The notes under the pieces were generated by a model that had not been told where the DNA came from, searched no databases, and saw only the letters and a program-made list of their open reading frames with translations. A DNA stretch of 64,000 nucleotides, from assembly GCA_006226495.1 (NCBI GenBank), contig SBGU01000011.1:1-64000 (forward strand), read 5' to 3'. A program made the translations under genes and the position numbers. The DNA comes from Alphaproteobacteria bacterium (GTDB lineage: Bacteria; Pseudomonadota; Alphaproteobacteria; Sphingomonadales; Kordiimonadaceae). This document shows positions 1 through 8,161 of the stretch, piece after piece; the stretch's first letter is position 1; every line of letters starts with the position of its first letter.

Positions 1-174
1 CCAACTCCGACGCCGGAACCAACACCGACGCCTACACCAGAGCCGACGCCTGAGCCGACACCGGAACCGACGCCTGAGCCGACACCGGAACCGACGCCTG
101 AGCCGACACCGGAGCCGACACCGGAACCGACGCCTGAACCGACGCCTGAGCCGACACCGGAACCAACGCCGGAA
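1..174 (+). repeat. In-frame PTPEPT-coding repeat
   Basis: Tandem degenerate repeat whose best copies share a 24-base unit (ccgacgcctgagccgacaccggaa with small variants). It lies inside the PEP-CTERM gene and keeps the reading frame, so copy number can vary without breaking the protein. It continues to the left of the window. Confidence 0.85.
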
Positions 175-663
175 ATCGTTGCCGAGGCCGGTATTTATGA
201 CCCGATTCCGCTTGGGGAAGACTTCACCCTCAACGGCTGCGGCAGTACGTTTGCCGCAGAGGTCCTTTGCAACCTCACGGACCTGTCGCAGTTCCAGTTG
301 GAATGGGTGCTGGGTGATCAGATCATCGGTACAGGTGACACCCTCCTGGTTCAGTCGGGCAGCGGTACCGTTTTCGACCATGCCGGCACCTATGAGGTAA
401 CCCTGAACGTGCGGTTTGATGGCAGCCTGCTGGGAGATGGCCGCTTTGTCGACCTGATCACCGGCGGCACCGTGTTCCTGCCGGGTGACCTGATCCTGAC
501 CAGTGTCGATACCGCCATCATTACGATCGTGGCATCGGTACCGGAACCGGCCGGTCTGTTCCTGTTGGCCCCGGGCATCGTCTATGTGGTGCGCCGTGAA
601 CGCAAGCGGCGCAAGGATGCCGCCGAAGCCGGGTCAGGCGACGAGCAAGATGTAGAAAGCTGA
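1..663 (+). CDS. PEP-CTERM surface protein, 3' part only
   Basis: The gene is cut by the window start; 220 residues are visible. The first ~58 residues are a Pro-Thr-Pro-Glu-Pro repeat, a rigid stalk of the kind found between cell wall or membrane and an exposed domain. Residues ~60-175 resemble a small beta-sandwich of PKD type, ending in a GTYEVTL-like strand. The C-terminus has the sorting signal V180-P-E-P183, a short hydrophobic stretch (184-197) and a basic cluster RRERKRRK (198-205). In known PEP-CTERM proteins this signal is cut by an exosortase. The tail continues about 15 acidic residues past the basic cluster, which is longer than usual. No exosortase gene is in view. Family call is by motif; function unknown. 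Confidence 0.75.
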   Translation, partial: PTPTPEPTPTPTPEPTPEPTPEPTPEPTPEPTPEPTPEPTPEPTPEPTPEPTPEPTPEIVAEAGIYDPIPLGEDFTLNGCGSTFAAEVLCNLTDLSQFQLEWVLGDQIIGTGDTLLVQSGSGTVFDHAGTYEVTLNVRFDGSLLGDGRFVDLITGGTVFLPGDLILTSVDTAIITIVASVPEPAGLFLLAPGIVYVVRRERKRRKDAAEAGSGDEQDVES

Positions 664-710
664 GCCTTTACAGGGGCGTGCCAAGTGTTCGTCCTTCCCA
701 TACAGGAAAC

Positions 711-744
711 AAAAAAAGCGCGCCCTTGCGGACGCGCTTTTTTC
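711..744. terminator. Bidirectional intrinsic terminator
   Basis: An A-run, GCGCG stem, short loop, CGCGC stem and T-run lie between two convergent genes. The A-run and T-run on either side let it work on both strands, ending the PEP-CTERM gene and the XRE regulator gene. Confidence 0.85.
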
Positions 745-761
745 TTGGGCAATGACCCTGG

Positions 762-1178
762 TTACATGCCGTATTCGTCCACGCCGCTCGAAAGCAGACG
801 GGCAAGGCCCAGGACTTTCTTGCGGATACGCGGGTCGGCAATGCGGTAATAGGCTTCGACCAGTTCCTGCGTTTCCTGCTTGTCGAAAGCATCCTCACCC
901 AGGGACTCAACGCTGTCGTTGTAGCCCGGAAGCTTGGTTTCTGCGCCTTCGAAGAAGTAGGATACCGGCACATCAAGGGTCGTCGACATCTTGAACAGGC
1001 GGCTGGAGCCGATACGGTTCGTGCCGCGCTCGTATTTCTGCACTTGCTGGAATGTCACACCCAGTTCTTTACCAAGCTGGGTTTGGGACAGGCCCAACAT
1101 CTTGCGGCGCGCACGGACCCTCTGCCCAACATGTATGTCGATGGGGTCGGGGTTCTTGATTGTAGGTTCAGAACTCAT
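762..1178 (-). CDS. XRE-family transcriptional regulator (PraR-like)
   Basis: 138-residue DNA-binding protein. A Cro/CI-type helix-turn-helix spans about residues 15-70, with the recognition region around GLSQTQLGKELGVTFQQVQK. The C-terminal half is a short helical segment rich in Glu and Arg. The HTH wording (RRKMLGLSQ, FQQVQKYERG, NRIG) is that of the small regulator family widespread in Alphaproteobacteria that includes rhizobial PraR; that placement is from memory of the family. The ATG overlaps the stop of a possible small upstream frame by 4 bases. A perfect palindrome at 1305-1320 could be its operator. Target genes cannot be read from the sequence. Confidence 0.85.
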   Translation of the reverse strand: MSSEPTIKNPDPIDIHVGQRVRARRKMLGLSQTQLGKELGVTFQQVQKYERGTNRIGSSRLFKMSTTLDVPVSYFFEGAETKLPGYNDSVESLGEDAFDKQETQELVEAYYRIADPRIRKKVLGLARLLSSGVDEYGM

Positions 1179-1366
1179 AGTTTGTTGTACTCTCTCTCTG
1201 GTGATTGGCTAGGGTTATTATAGGCTGTAAGCCATGGCATCTCTAGCCTGTCATGCCCCCTTGCTCGCATTAGTTGATACGCCTGACGACGCACGTCCCT
1301 TTCCTTGACATTTTTGTCAATAAATTCATGCACTAACGTGGTTAATGCAAAATTGACCACACCCAT
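1175..1366 (-). CDS. Possible small protein upstream of XRE regulator
   Basis: Weak candidate of about 63 residues ending in an ATGA overlap with the XRE start, which is how coupled genes often meet. The C-terminal part contains RRQAYQLMRARGHDRLEMPW, which looks protein-like. Against it: base composition is lower in GC than neighbours, there is no clear ribosome site, and I recognise no family. It may be a leader peptide, or chance. Confidence 0.25.
   Translation of the reverse strand: MGVVNFALTTLVHEFIDKNVKERDVRRQAYQLMRARGHDRLEMPWLTAYNNPSQSPEREYNKL
1305..1320. promoter_or_regulatory. Perfect inverted repeat TTGACA-TTTT-TGTCAA
   Basis: Six-base arms with a four-base spacer, 127 bases upstream of the XRE start. 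Each arm also reads as a -35 hexamer (TTGACA), so it may be a promoter element, an operator, or both. No good -10 was found at the right distance on the minus strand. Confidence 0.45.
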
Positions 1367-1443
1367 GCCCGGGGCTGCGATTTTCCACAATGCGAACGGT
1401 CGGGCGCCTATGCCTGCAAAAAGGTGCGCGAATCATTACAGTG

Positions 1444-4074
1444 TCATGTCAGCGATTTTTCAACGAGCTCGCGCACGTCGTCACTCAACCCATCATGGCT
1501 TGCAATCGCGCGCAAGGTTTCCTGCATCAACTGCCTTGAATCGCCACTCAGCCGGCGCCAGCGCCCAAGGGGCGCAACCAGCTTGGCTGCGGTTTGCGGG
1601 TTCAAACCATCGACCGTGACAATGGTGTCCGCCAGGAACCGGTACCCCGCGCCATCCGCGGCATGGAAACGAACCTGGTTCAGCATGGAGAAAGACGATA
1701 CCAGCGACCGGAGCCGGTTGGGATTCTTGAACGTAAAGGCTTCATGCCTGGTGAGCGCACGAACCTGTGCAACTGTATCAGGCCGCTTGCTCTGCGCCTG
1801 CACTGCGAACCATTTGTCGATCACGAGCGCGTTGTCGCGCCAGCGATTGTAAAAGTCGTCCAACAAGGCCTGGCGCCCGGCAAAATCACTGTGCGCGGCT
1901 TGCGCGAGTGCCGCGATACGGTCGGTCATGCAGGTCGCCTGGTCGTAATGACCTTTCACCAGTGTTTCGCCGCCCGGCAGCAGGGCCAGGTAGCTCAAAA
2001 GTACGTTCCTGAGCCGACGGCTGGCTTTCGCTCCCTGCTCCTGGCTGAATGTGCTAGTCGTCAGCGCATCATAACGTGCACGCAATTCAGTCGCAAAGGC
2101 GCCGGCGATCAAGCGCAACAGCGCTTCGCGGGCAGCATGCAGTTCTTCTGCCTTCAGGACTTCCAGTTTCTGGCCGACATCGATCTCGCTTGGCAGCACC
2201 AGCAGTTCGGAAATCAGCGCAGGGTCCGAGATGTTGTCCGCCAGCACTGCGGCAAAGGCACCATGGATATGTGGTGGCAAAGATGTGACCGGCCTGCCTG
2301 CTTCAACCGAACGAACCAGAAAGGCCGAAACGAGGGTCTGTGTTGCTTCCCAGCGCGCGAAAGCATCGCTGTCCTTGCCCGACAGGAAGGCCAGTTCAGC
2401 TTCCGTCAGGTCGCTTTTCATCTGCACAGGGCAGGAAAAACCACGCAACAAGCTCGGGATCGCGCCTTCCGGCACATCCCTGAAGGTGAATTGCTGGAAA
2501 TCTTTCCTCAGTTCAAGCCGGCAACCATCTTCGCCCCATGTGCCACCGTCGATTTCGGGACGCAGTTCGGTGCCATCCGCAGCGACCCAGCCAACCACAA
2601 GGGGCATATGGAACGGCAGTTTTTCCGCCTGACCCGGCGTCGGCGGGCAGGACTGTTCGACCGACAGCACGATGTCAGCGCCACGGCGTTCGCGCGCAAC
2701 CGTCAGGCGCGGCGTGCCGGCCTGGGAATACCACCGCCGGAACTGGCCGAGATCGACACCGCTTGCGTCTTCCATGGCGCAGACAAAGTCCTCGCAGGTG
2801 ACAGCCGCACCATCATGACGTTCGAAATACAGGTCCATTCCGGCCCGGAACGCCTTCGCACCGATCAAGCGGTGCATCATCCGGATGACTTCGGCGCCCT
2901 TGTTATAGACCGTGACCGTATAGAAGTTATTGATTTCTATATATGTTTCAGGGCGAACAGGATGCGCCAGCGGCCCCGCGTCCTCGGGGAACTGCAGCAT
3001 GCGCAGGGTGCGCACATCATCCAGACGCTTGACCGCGCGGGAGGTCATGTCGCTGGAGAATTCCTGGTCCCGGAACACGGTCAGCCCTTCCTTGAGGCTG
3101 AGCTGGAACCAGTCACGGCAGGTGACGCGGTTGCCTGTCCAGTTATGGAAATATTCGTGGCCGATCACACCTTCGATATTATCGAAGTCCACATCGGTCG
3201 CAGTGTCGGGGCTGGCCAGCACATATTTGGTATTGAAGACATTGAGGCCCTTGTTTTCCATGGCCCCCATGTTGAAGTCGCCAACGGCCACGATGTTATA
3301 GACATCAAGGTCATATTCGAGGCCGAAGACATCCTCGTCCCATTTCATGGACCGCTTCAGCGACTGCATGGCGTGGCCGCATTTATCGAGGTCCGCCTCG
3401 GCAGCATAGATGTTCAACGCCACCTCACGGCCGCTCCGGGTCGTGAAACTGTCGCTCAGCACACCCAGTTTGCCCGCTACAAGCGCAAACAGATAACTGG
3501 GTTTCAGGAAAGGGTCCTCCCATTCGGCAAAATGCCGGCCATCGCCCAGATCGCCGGTCGCGCCCGGGTTCCCGTTCGACAGCAGCACCGGAAAGGCTGC
3601 CTTGTCGGCCTCGATGCGCACGCGGAAGCGCGCCAGATTGTCTGGCCGATCAATGAAATAGGTGATGTGGCGGAAGCCCTCTGCCTCGCACTGGGTGCAG
3701 AAATTACCCCCGGAATAATAGAGCCCCTCAAGCCGGGTATTATCCTTCGGCTTCACCCGCGTGACGATGCTGAGGTCAAACTCGGCCGGCAGGTCGTGCA
3801 ACACCAGGTCGTCCGTGCCCAGGGTATAGGCATTGCCGGACAGCGCTTTGCCGTCGACCGCGACAGAGACCAGCTCCATATAGGGACCGCCGTCCAGAAC
3901 CAACGCGCCAGCGCCCGCATCCACGCGGCGCACGCGGGAGACGGCTTCAACTTCGGCAACGTCATCCTGCAGCCGGAAGGTCAGGCTGACATCCTCGATC
4001 CGGTAGGCTGGCGGTTTATAGTCCTCAAGGCGGATTTCAGTCTTGGGCTGTGACGCGGCGGTGCTGGCATCCAC
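1444..4074 (-). CDS. pepN: Aminopeptidase N (M1 zinc metallopeptidase)
   Basis: 876 residues, the normal length for proteobacterial PepN, a cytoplasmic enzyme that removes N-terminal amino acids from peptides. The exopeptidase motif GAMEN is near residue 270. The zinc motif HEYFHNWTGNR is near 303, followed by the second-helix glutamate in KEGLTVFRDQEF. The start is GTG at 4074, supported by GGAGGT eight bases before it; no ATG lies nearby. It sits three bases after the stop of the Lrp-type regulator, so the two are almost certainly co-transcribed and the regulator may control peptide or amino-acid use. Confidence 0.97.
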   Translation of the reverse strand: MDASTAASQPKTEIRLEDYKPPAYRIEDVSLTFRLQDDVAEVEAVSRVRRVDAGAGALVLDGGPYMELVSVAVDGKALSGNAYTLGTDDLVLHDLPAEFDLSIVTRVKPKDNTRLEGLYYSGGNFCTQCEAEGFRHITYFIDRPDNLARFRVRIEADKAAFPVLLSNGNPGATGDLGDGRHFAEWEDPFLKPSYLFALVAGKLGVLSDSFTTRSGREVALNIYAAEADLDKCGHAMQSLKRSMKWDEDVFGLEYDLDVYNIVAVGDFNMGAMENKGLNVFNTKYVLASPDTATDVDFDNIEGVIGHEYFHNWTGNRVTCRDWFQLSLKEGLTVFRDQEFSSDMTSRAVKRLDDVRTLRMLQFPEDAGPLAHPVRPETYIEINNFYTVTVYNKGAEVIRMMHRLIGAKAFRAGMDLYFERHDGAAVTCEDFVCAMEDASGVDLGQFRRWYSQAGTPRLTVARERRGADIVLSVEQSCPPTPGQAEKLPFHMPLVVGWVAADGTELRPEIDGGTWGEDGCRLELRKDFQQFTFRDVPEGAIPSLLRGFSCPVQMKSDLTEAELAFLSGKDSDAFARWEATQTLVSAFLVRSVEAGRPVTSLPPHIHGAFAAVLADNISDPALISELLVLPSEIDVGQKLEVLKAEELHAAREALLRLIAGAFATELRARYDALTTSTFSQEQGAKASRRLRNVLLSYLALLPGGETLVKGHYDQATCMTDRIAALAQAAHSDFAGRQALLDDFYNRWRDNALVIDKWFAVQAQSKRPDTVAQVRALTRHEAFTFKNPNRLRSLVSSFSMLNQVRFHAADGAGYRFLADTIVTVDGLNPQTAAKLVAPLGRWRRLSGDSRQLMQETLRAIASHDGLSDDVRELVEKSLT

Positions 4075-4077
4075 GGC

Positions 4078-4569
4078 TCAGGACCTCCGGCGACGACCGC
4101 GGCCCTGCTCGAGCGCATAATCGAGCGGCAGCGCGGTGGTGTATTTGATGCGTTCCATGGCAAAGGACGAGCTGACGTCGGTCAGTTGTACCTTCTTGAT
4201 CAGCTTCTTGTAGAAAGCGTCATAGGCCGCCATGTCGGGCACGACCACCCGCATCAGGTAATCGATCTCGCCGCTCATGCGGTAAAGCTCGACCACTTCA
4301 GGGAACTCGCACACCAGACGCGCGAATTCGTCCAGCCATTCCCAGTTGTGTTCATTGGTACGGATGGCAACAAACACATCAAGGGGCACATTGACCTTGT
4401 TGCGGTCCACAAGCGCGACCCGGCGTGTGATATAGCCTTCCTGCTCGAGAATCTGGATACGGCGCCAGCAGGGTGTGGTTGACAGGCCGACCGCTTCCGC
4501 GATGTCTGCAGTGGAGAGGGTTGCGTCTTTCTGCAGGAGGTTCAGTATTTTGCGGTCGATGTCGTCCAT
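4078..4569 (-). CDS. Lrp/AsnC-family transcriptional regulator
   Basis: 163 residues. An N-terminal winged HTH (residues 1-60, with STADIAEAVGLSTTPCWRRI) is followed by an AsnC-type ligand-binding and oligomerisation domain (about 65-145). Such proteins sense amino acids and often repress their own gene. The last residues are a basic tail (GRGRRRRS), somewhat unusual. The gene leads a two-gene unit with pepN, and a perfect inverted repeat lies 15-35 bases before its ATG. Confidence 0.93.
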   Translation of the reverse strand: MDDIDRKILNLLQKDATLSTADIAEAVGLSTTPCWRRIQILEQEGYITRRVALVDRNKVNVPLDVFVAIRTNEHNWEWLDEFARLVCEFPEVVELYRMSGEIDYLMRVVVPDMAAYDAFYKKLIKKVQLTDVSSSFAMERIKYTTALPLDYALEQGRGRRRRS

Positions 4570-4583
4570 GATTTATCCTTTTT

Positions 4584-4604
4584 TACGTAACAGGCAATTA
4601 CGTA
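4584..4604. promoter_or_regulatory. Putative Lrp operator, TACGTAA-N7-TTACGTA
   Basis: Perfect inverted repeat with 7-base arms and a 7-base spacer, placed 15-35 bases upstream of the lrp-like ATG in an AT-rich patch. Size and position fit an autoregulatory site of an Lrp/AsnC protein; the assignment is inferred from position. Confidence 0.55.
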
Positions 4605-4694
4605 CCAATATTGGCCTTTGTCTTAGCCGAATTTTGCAGCAAATAAAATAGAAAGCCGCGCGCGCGAAACCGCGCTACCGCACGATTTTGCCCT

Positions 4695-5153
4695 TCATTT
4701 GGGGTGCAGGCGATGCCGGATCAAGTGGTCAGGGGACATTCGGCCCGGCCCGAGCGCGAGAATGGCCAGCAGCGCAGCCGCCCATGTCAGGTGTTCGGCA
4801 AAATGGCCCGGATAAACCAAGGTCTGAATGATGATCGTCATCCCCAGAAGCGCAACAGCCGCGAAGCGCGCACCAAGCCCCAGCATCAGCAAAAGCGGCA
4901 GGAACGTCTCTGCATAGACCGAAAGTTGAGCCCAGGTCTCAGGCAGCAGCAGCGGCAGGCCATATTCATAGTCAAACAGTCCGATCGCAGAGGGGCTGAC
5001 CTCAAGCAGGCTGCCGCCGGTCTTGGTGCGCCCTGAGGCAAAAAAAATCCGGGCAACCCAGAGCCTGAGCCACAAGAGCATGAAATCGCCGGGCGTAACG
5101 CGGCTCTCGAGCCAGGTGACGATCTGGCAGGCCGAGTCTTTCAGCCGGGTCAT
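4695..5153 (-). CDS. DoxX-family membrane protein of the bufferin locus
   Basis: 152 residues with about four hydrophobic helices (for example around 23-40 and 75-140), matching the DoxX family. DoxX proteins are frequent last genes of DUF692 (MNIO) operons. The ATG overlaps the stop of the DUF2063 gene by 4 bases, so it belongs to that operon. It may handle redox chemistry or delivery at the membrane, but its precise role is not established. Confidence 0.85.
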   Translation of the reverse strand: MTRLKDSACQIVTWLESRVTPGDFMLLWLRLWVARIFFASGRTKTGGSLLEVSPSAIGLFDYEYGLPLLLPETWAQLSVYAETFLPLLLMLGLGARFAAVALLGMTIIIQTLVYPGHFAEHLTWAAALLAILALGPGRMSPDHLIRHRLHPK

Positions 5154-5872
5154 GCTTGTGTCTCCCCGTCTGTCAGCATGCCGCGGCCCGCAAGCGCCGG
5201 CAGGTGGACCAACTGTGCGGCGTCAGGTTCCTCGTCCCGCCAAAGAGTTTCGGCAAGTGTCTTGATCCCACCCTCCAGCGGTAGAAGCCTGATCTCCATA
5301 TCCGAAAGCACGATGGCTGCCGTCTGCCCACCAGCGTCAGGGTTTACGGCTTCGGGCGGCAGTTGGCCCGTGCCGGCCATCCACAGACTGGCCACAGGAT
5401 AACGGCTGACGACCAGCCGCACGTTGCCCGAAAGGCGGACCCTGCCCGCCTCAGGCAAAGCGGAGGTGGTCAGAACACCCTCCTCCACCGCATTCTGCAA
5501 TTCATGCATCGCCCATTCGACCCGGGCCACGTCGGCCACATAGGGCACCTGTGCTGCGGGCGGAAAATGGTCCAGAAAATCGGCGAACCCGGCGCCGTAG
5601 CCATACAGCATGGGCTCGGAAGGTGGATAGGCAACCACAAAATGGCGGAGCGCCGCTTTCAGAAAGGCCGGGCCCACGAAGGCCTGCACAACCGGAAAAA
5701 TCTCTGCGAGCGCTGTGCCCAGTCCCTGACGGAAATTGTTGCGATAAACATTGAGCCGAAGGGGTGCGGGGATGCCGTCCCCTTCAACACGTCCGCCAAG
5801 GCCGCCCACATCCGCGTCCGGCCCAAGGATCGCGGCGGCAAAATCCGCTTGCAGGCGTGCAAGTTCAGCCAT
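5150..5872 (-). CDS. bufC: DUF2063 partner protein (BufC-like)
   Basis: 240 residues. The N-terminal ~90 residues, including LRLNVYRNNFRQGLGTALAE, are the DUF2063 helical domain; the rest is a mixed domain with conserved LFDYE-poor sequence that I cannot assign further. In MNIO systems this protein pairs with the DUF692 enzyme and helps it bind the precursor peptide. The start chosen is ATG 5872, where it overlaps the DUF692 gene by 8 bases; a longer frame to 5977 exists but would run deep into the neighbour and lacks family similarity. Confidence 0.88.
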   Translation of the reverse strand: MAELARLQADFAAAILGPDADVGGLGGRVEGDGIPAPLRLNVYRNNFRQGLGTALAEIFPVVQAFVGPAFLKAALRHFVVAYPPSEPMLYGYGAGFADFLDHFPPAAQVPYVADVARVEWAMHELQNAVEEGVLTTSALPEAGRVRLSGNVRLVVSRYPVASLWMAGTGQLPPEAVNPDAGGQTAAIVLSDMEIRLLPLEGGIKTLAETLWRDEEPDAAQLVHLPALAGRGMLTDGETQA

Positions 5873-6740
5873 GGGCCGCCTTTCTCCGACCGGTCTCACC
5901 GGCGAGGATAACGGCCGCCTTTTCAGCTTCCGCCAGCAAGATCGGCAATGCCGGAATATCCGTATCCCATTCCACAAGGGTCGGGCGAGGTCCCACCCGG
6001 CGTATCAGGTGCCGGAACAGGTCCCATACTTCCTCTGAAACCGCCGATCCATGATCGTCAATCCTGAGCGGCAGACCATTGACTTCTTTGAGCGCATGGC
6101 CTGCCAGGTGGATTTCGCCAACAGCCGACGCGGGCACCGCATCAAGGTAGGCCCGCGCGTCCCAACCCATGTTGGACGCAGAAACAAATACATTGTTCAC
6201 GTCCAGAAGCAGGCCACAACCGGTACGTTCCGCAAGGCCGGCGAGGAAATCGACTTCCGGGATATGGCTGTCCACAAACGACAGGTAGGCCGACGGGTTT
6301 TCAACCAGCACCTGCCGCCCGATGGCGTCCTGCAAGGTGGAAACGTTTGCGACCAGAATCTCGAAAGTTTCCGTGGTCAGTGGCAGGGGCAGCAGGTCGT
6401 TCAGATAGGTCCCGCCGGTACGGCTCCAGGCCAGGTGTTCGGAAATCAGCCAGGGATCATATGCGTCAACCAGGCTCCTGAAGCGTCGGACATGGGCAGT
6501 ATCGAGCCCCTCGACCGAACCAAGCGACATGCCAACCCCATGCAGGGACAGGGCATAACGGTCTGAAACCGCATCAAGCCAGCGCCTGTGTGCGCCCCCC
6601 TTCATCATATAGTTTTCGGCATGGACCTCGAAAAAGGAAAGCGCGGGGCTTGTTGCCACAACATCCTGATAATGCTGGCTTTTAAGCCCCACGCCGATCT
6701 CTGTGCCGGCACTGGCTTCTGTTCGTTTCAAAATAGGCAT
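5865..6740 (-). CDS. bufB: MNIO (DUF692) peptide-modifying iron enzyme
   Basis: 291 residues, full length for the DUF692 / MbnB-like TIM-barrel family. Metal ligand motifs are all visible: HGVGMSLG, SEHLAW, ENPSAY, DVNN, EIHLAGH, DDHG and EWDTD. Characterised members use two or three iron ions and oxygen to convert cysteines of a small secreted peptide into thiooxazole or oxazolone-thioamide rings that bind copper. The gene follows two precursor genes and overlaps its DUF2063 partner. The product modified here is presumably the two DUF2282 peptides. Confidence 0.93.
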   Translation of the reverse strand: MPILKRTEASAGTEIGVGLKSQHYQDVVATSPALSFFEVHAENYMMKGGAHRRWLDAVSDRYALSLHGVGMSLGSVEGLDTAHVRRFRSLVDAYDPWLISEHLAWSRTGGTYLNDLLPLPLTTETFEILVANVSTLQDAIGRQVLVENPSAYLSFVDSHIPEVDFLAGLAERTGCGLLLDVNNVFVSASNMGWDARAYLDAVPASAVGEIHLAGHALKEVNGLPLRIDDHGSAVSEEVWDLFRHLIRRVGPRPTLVEWDTDIPALPILLAEAEKAAVILAGETGRRKAAHG

Positions 6741-6770
6741 GATGTCCAGGGCCGGGGTCCAGAGGCTTTG

Positions 6771-7043
6771 TCAGCCGCCGTTTTTCTTGGTTTCGGAAAC
6801 GCCGCCTGCAAGGCGGTCACACAGGCCCGCAGGCACATAGACCCACTCTTCCGGATGCGCGTCTTCAGCCGACTGGCCAGCGCAACTGTGAGTGGCGCTT
6901 GCACAGTCATTCATGCCCTTGGCAACAACGCCATAGCATTTTTCCTGCTTGGCCTTGCTGTCCTGTGCGGACACGCCCAGGCTGGTGGCACCTGCCACAA
7001 GGGCTGCGGCGCCCGTAGCCATCACGATAGACGAAACTTTCAT
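6771..7043 (-). CDS. Bufferin-type precursor peptide (DUF2282), copy 2
   Basis: About 90 residues: a Sec signal peptide (MKVSSIVMATGAAALVAGAT, then cleavage near VSA-QD) and a short core with four cysteines, KCYG, NDCAS, HSCAGQ and GLCDRL. This spacing is the DUF2282 (BufA1) pattern. In studied systems some of these cysteines become copper-binding thiooxazoles after MNIO action. The start is ATG 7043, preceded by GGGGAG at a normal distance; the longer frame has no signal-peptide logic. The enzyme gene begins 30 bases downstream. Confidence 0.9.
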   Translation of the reverse strand: MKVSSIVMATGAAALVAGATSLGVSAQDSKAKQEKCYGVVAKGMNDCASATHSCAGQSAEDAHPEEWVYVPAGLCDRLAGGVSETKKNGG

Positions 7044-7164
7044 TGCACAACTCCCCGTTTGAGTTCCCGTTGCATGTGGCGGGCCGTGCAATTTCGGCCA
7101 TCGGCCCGACCGCCATATTGTCCCCCAAAGGCACGGAAAAGGGAAATGCTAAAACACCGCCCGG

Positions 7165-7440
7165 TCAGGACTTTTTCGCGTCCTTCGAACCACCAGCCAG
7201 GCGATCGCACATGCCGGCAGGCACATAGATCCATTCTTCCGGATGTGCATCTTCAGCGGACTGGCCGGCGCAGGAATGGCTGGAAGTCGCACAGTCGTTC
7301 ATGCCCTTGGCCACGACGCCGAAGCACTTCTCCTTCTTGGCCTTCTTGTCGTCGGCGAGCGCGGTGCCTGCAAAGGCAGTCAGGGCAAACGCGGTGCCGG
7401 TCAGCGCCACTGCAGTCTTGGCAAAACGGTTCAGTTTCAT
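7165..7440 (-). CDS. Bufferin-type precursor peptide (DUF2282), copy 1
   Basis: 91 residues: a signal peptide (MKLNRFAKTAVALTGTAF..., cleavage near ALA-DD) and a core with the same four cysteines, KCFG, NDCAT, HSCAGQ and GMCDRL. From the first Cys onward it is almost identical to copy 2, while the signal peptides differ, so this is a duplication that kept the core. The start is ATG 7440 with GAGG eight bases before it. It is the first gene of the bufferin operon (bufA-bufA-bufB-bufC-DoxX). No clear promoter could be read upstream. Confidence 0.9.
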   Translation of the reverse strand: MKLNRFAKTAVALTGTAFALTAFAGTALADDKKAKKEKCFGVVAKGMNDCATSSHSCAGQSAEDAHPEEWIYVPAGMCDRLAGGSKDAKKS

Positions 7441-7655
7441 GTCATTTTCCTCGTTCATAGGTACATGGTGGTCAGGGGCGACACCATCGGTCGCGGGCCG
7501 CCCCAATGTGATTTGTATCCTGATGGTCACCCAGACCGCGCAAAAAGGAAAATGATAAAAGTGTCACGTATTGGTGAGAGAGGTGCGACCGAACGGGCAC
7601 CGTTTCGTGAGGTTTTCCGCGAGCTGCGGCAAAACACCCCAGCGCAGAAACCGTT

Positions 7656-8138
7656 TCAGCCAAACAATGCTTTGCGTCGTTCCAGGCTTTCAGCGGGCCA
7701 GTGTTCCTTGCTGGAATAATATTCCGGCACAGCAACAGCGCCGGGCGGTAAATGTACCCACGGCTGCTTGCTTTCGGTGAAAATATGGATGTCTGGCGGC
7801 AAACGGTCGGGATTGTCCAGGGTCCCCACGCGCAGGAACGCAAGCTTGTCGCCCGCGCCCATATAATGGCTCCAGACCGCAACGTGACAATGTGGGCAAC
7901 GGGCGATTTTCTGCCCCTTGCCGCTGTTGGACGGTGTGAGCACCAGATCAGGCGAACCAGCCGTAACTTCGATCCGGTCGGTTTCAATGAGGGCATTCAG
8001 GGCAAAGGCTGTGCCTGTTTCGCGTTGGCACCAGCGACAGTGGCAGCAATGTACAAACAGGGGCCGATTTTTGATGCTGTAGCGCACGGTACGGCAAGTA
8101 CATCCGCCTTCTGCGGCTTCAAAGGCGTGAGACTGCAT
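7656..8138 (-). CDS. GFA/CENP-V-family zinc protein
   Basis: 160 residues. Paired cysteines CTC (13-15), HCCHCRWC (~31-38) and CPHC (~90) form the two zinc sites of the GFA (glutathione-dependent formaldehyde-activating-like) fold. Most members are uncharacterised; few actually act on formaldehyde. The start is ATG 8138 with GGGGGAGG upstream; a TTG six codons earlier lies inside that ribosome site and is less likely. It stands alone between the bufferin locus and the motility block. Confidence 0.85.
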   Translation of the reverse strand: MQSHAFEAAEGGCTCRTVRYSIKNRPLFVHCCHCRWCQRETGTAFALNALIETDRIEVTAGSPDLVLTPSNSGKGQKIARCPHCHVAVWSHYMGAGDKLAFLRVGTLDNPDRLPPDIHIFTESKQPWVHLPPGAVAVPEYYSSKEHWPAESLERRKALFG

Positions 8139-8161
8139 GGCTTTACCCTCCCCCAAGGAAT

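Noticed and set aside
1594-4053. 819-residue open frame on the plus strand
   Set aside because: It is antisense to pepN, which carries complete peptidase motifs, and the translated sequence shows no protein-like pattern. Long antisense frames are common at this GC content.
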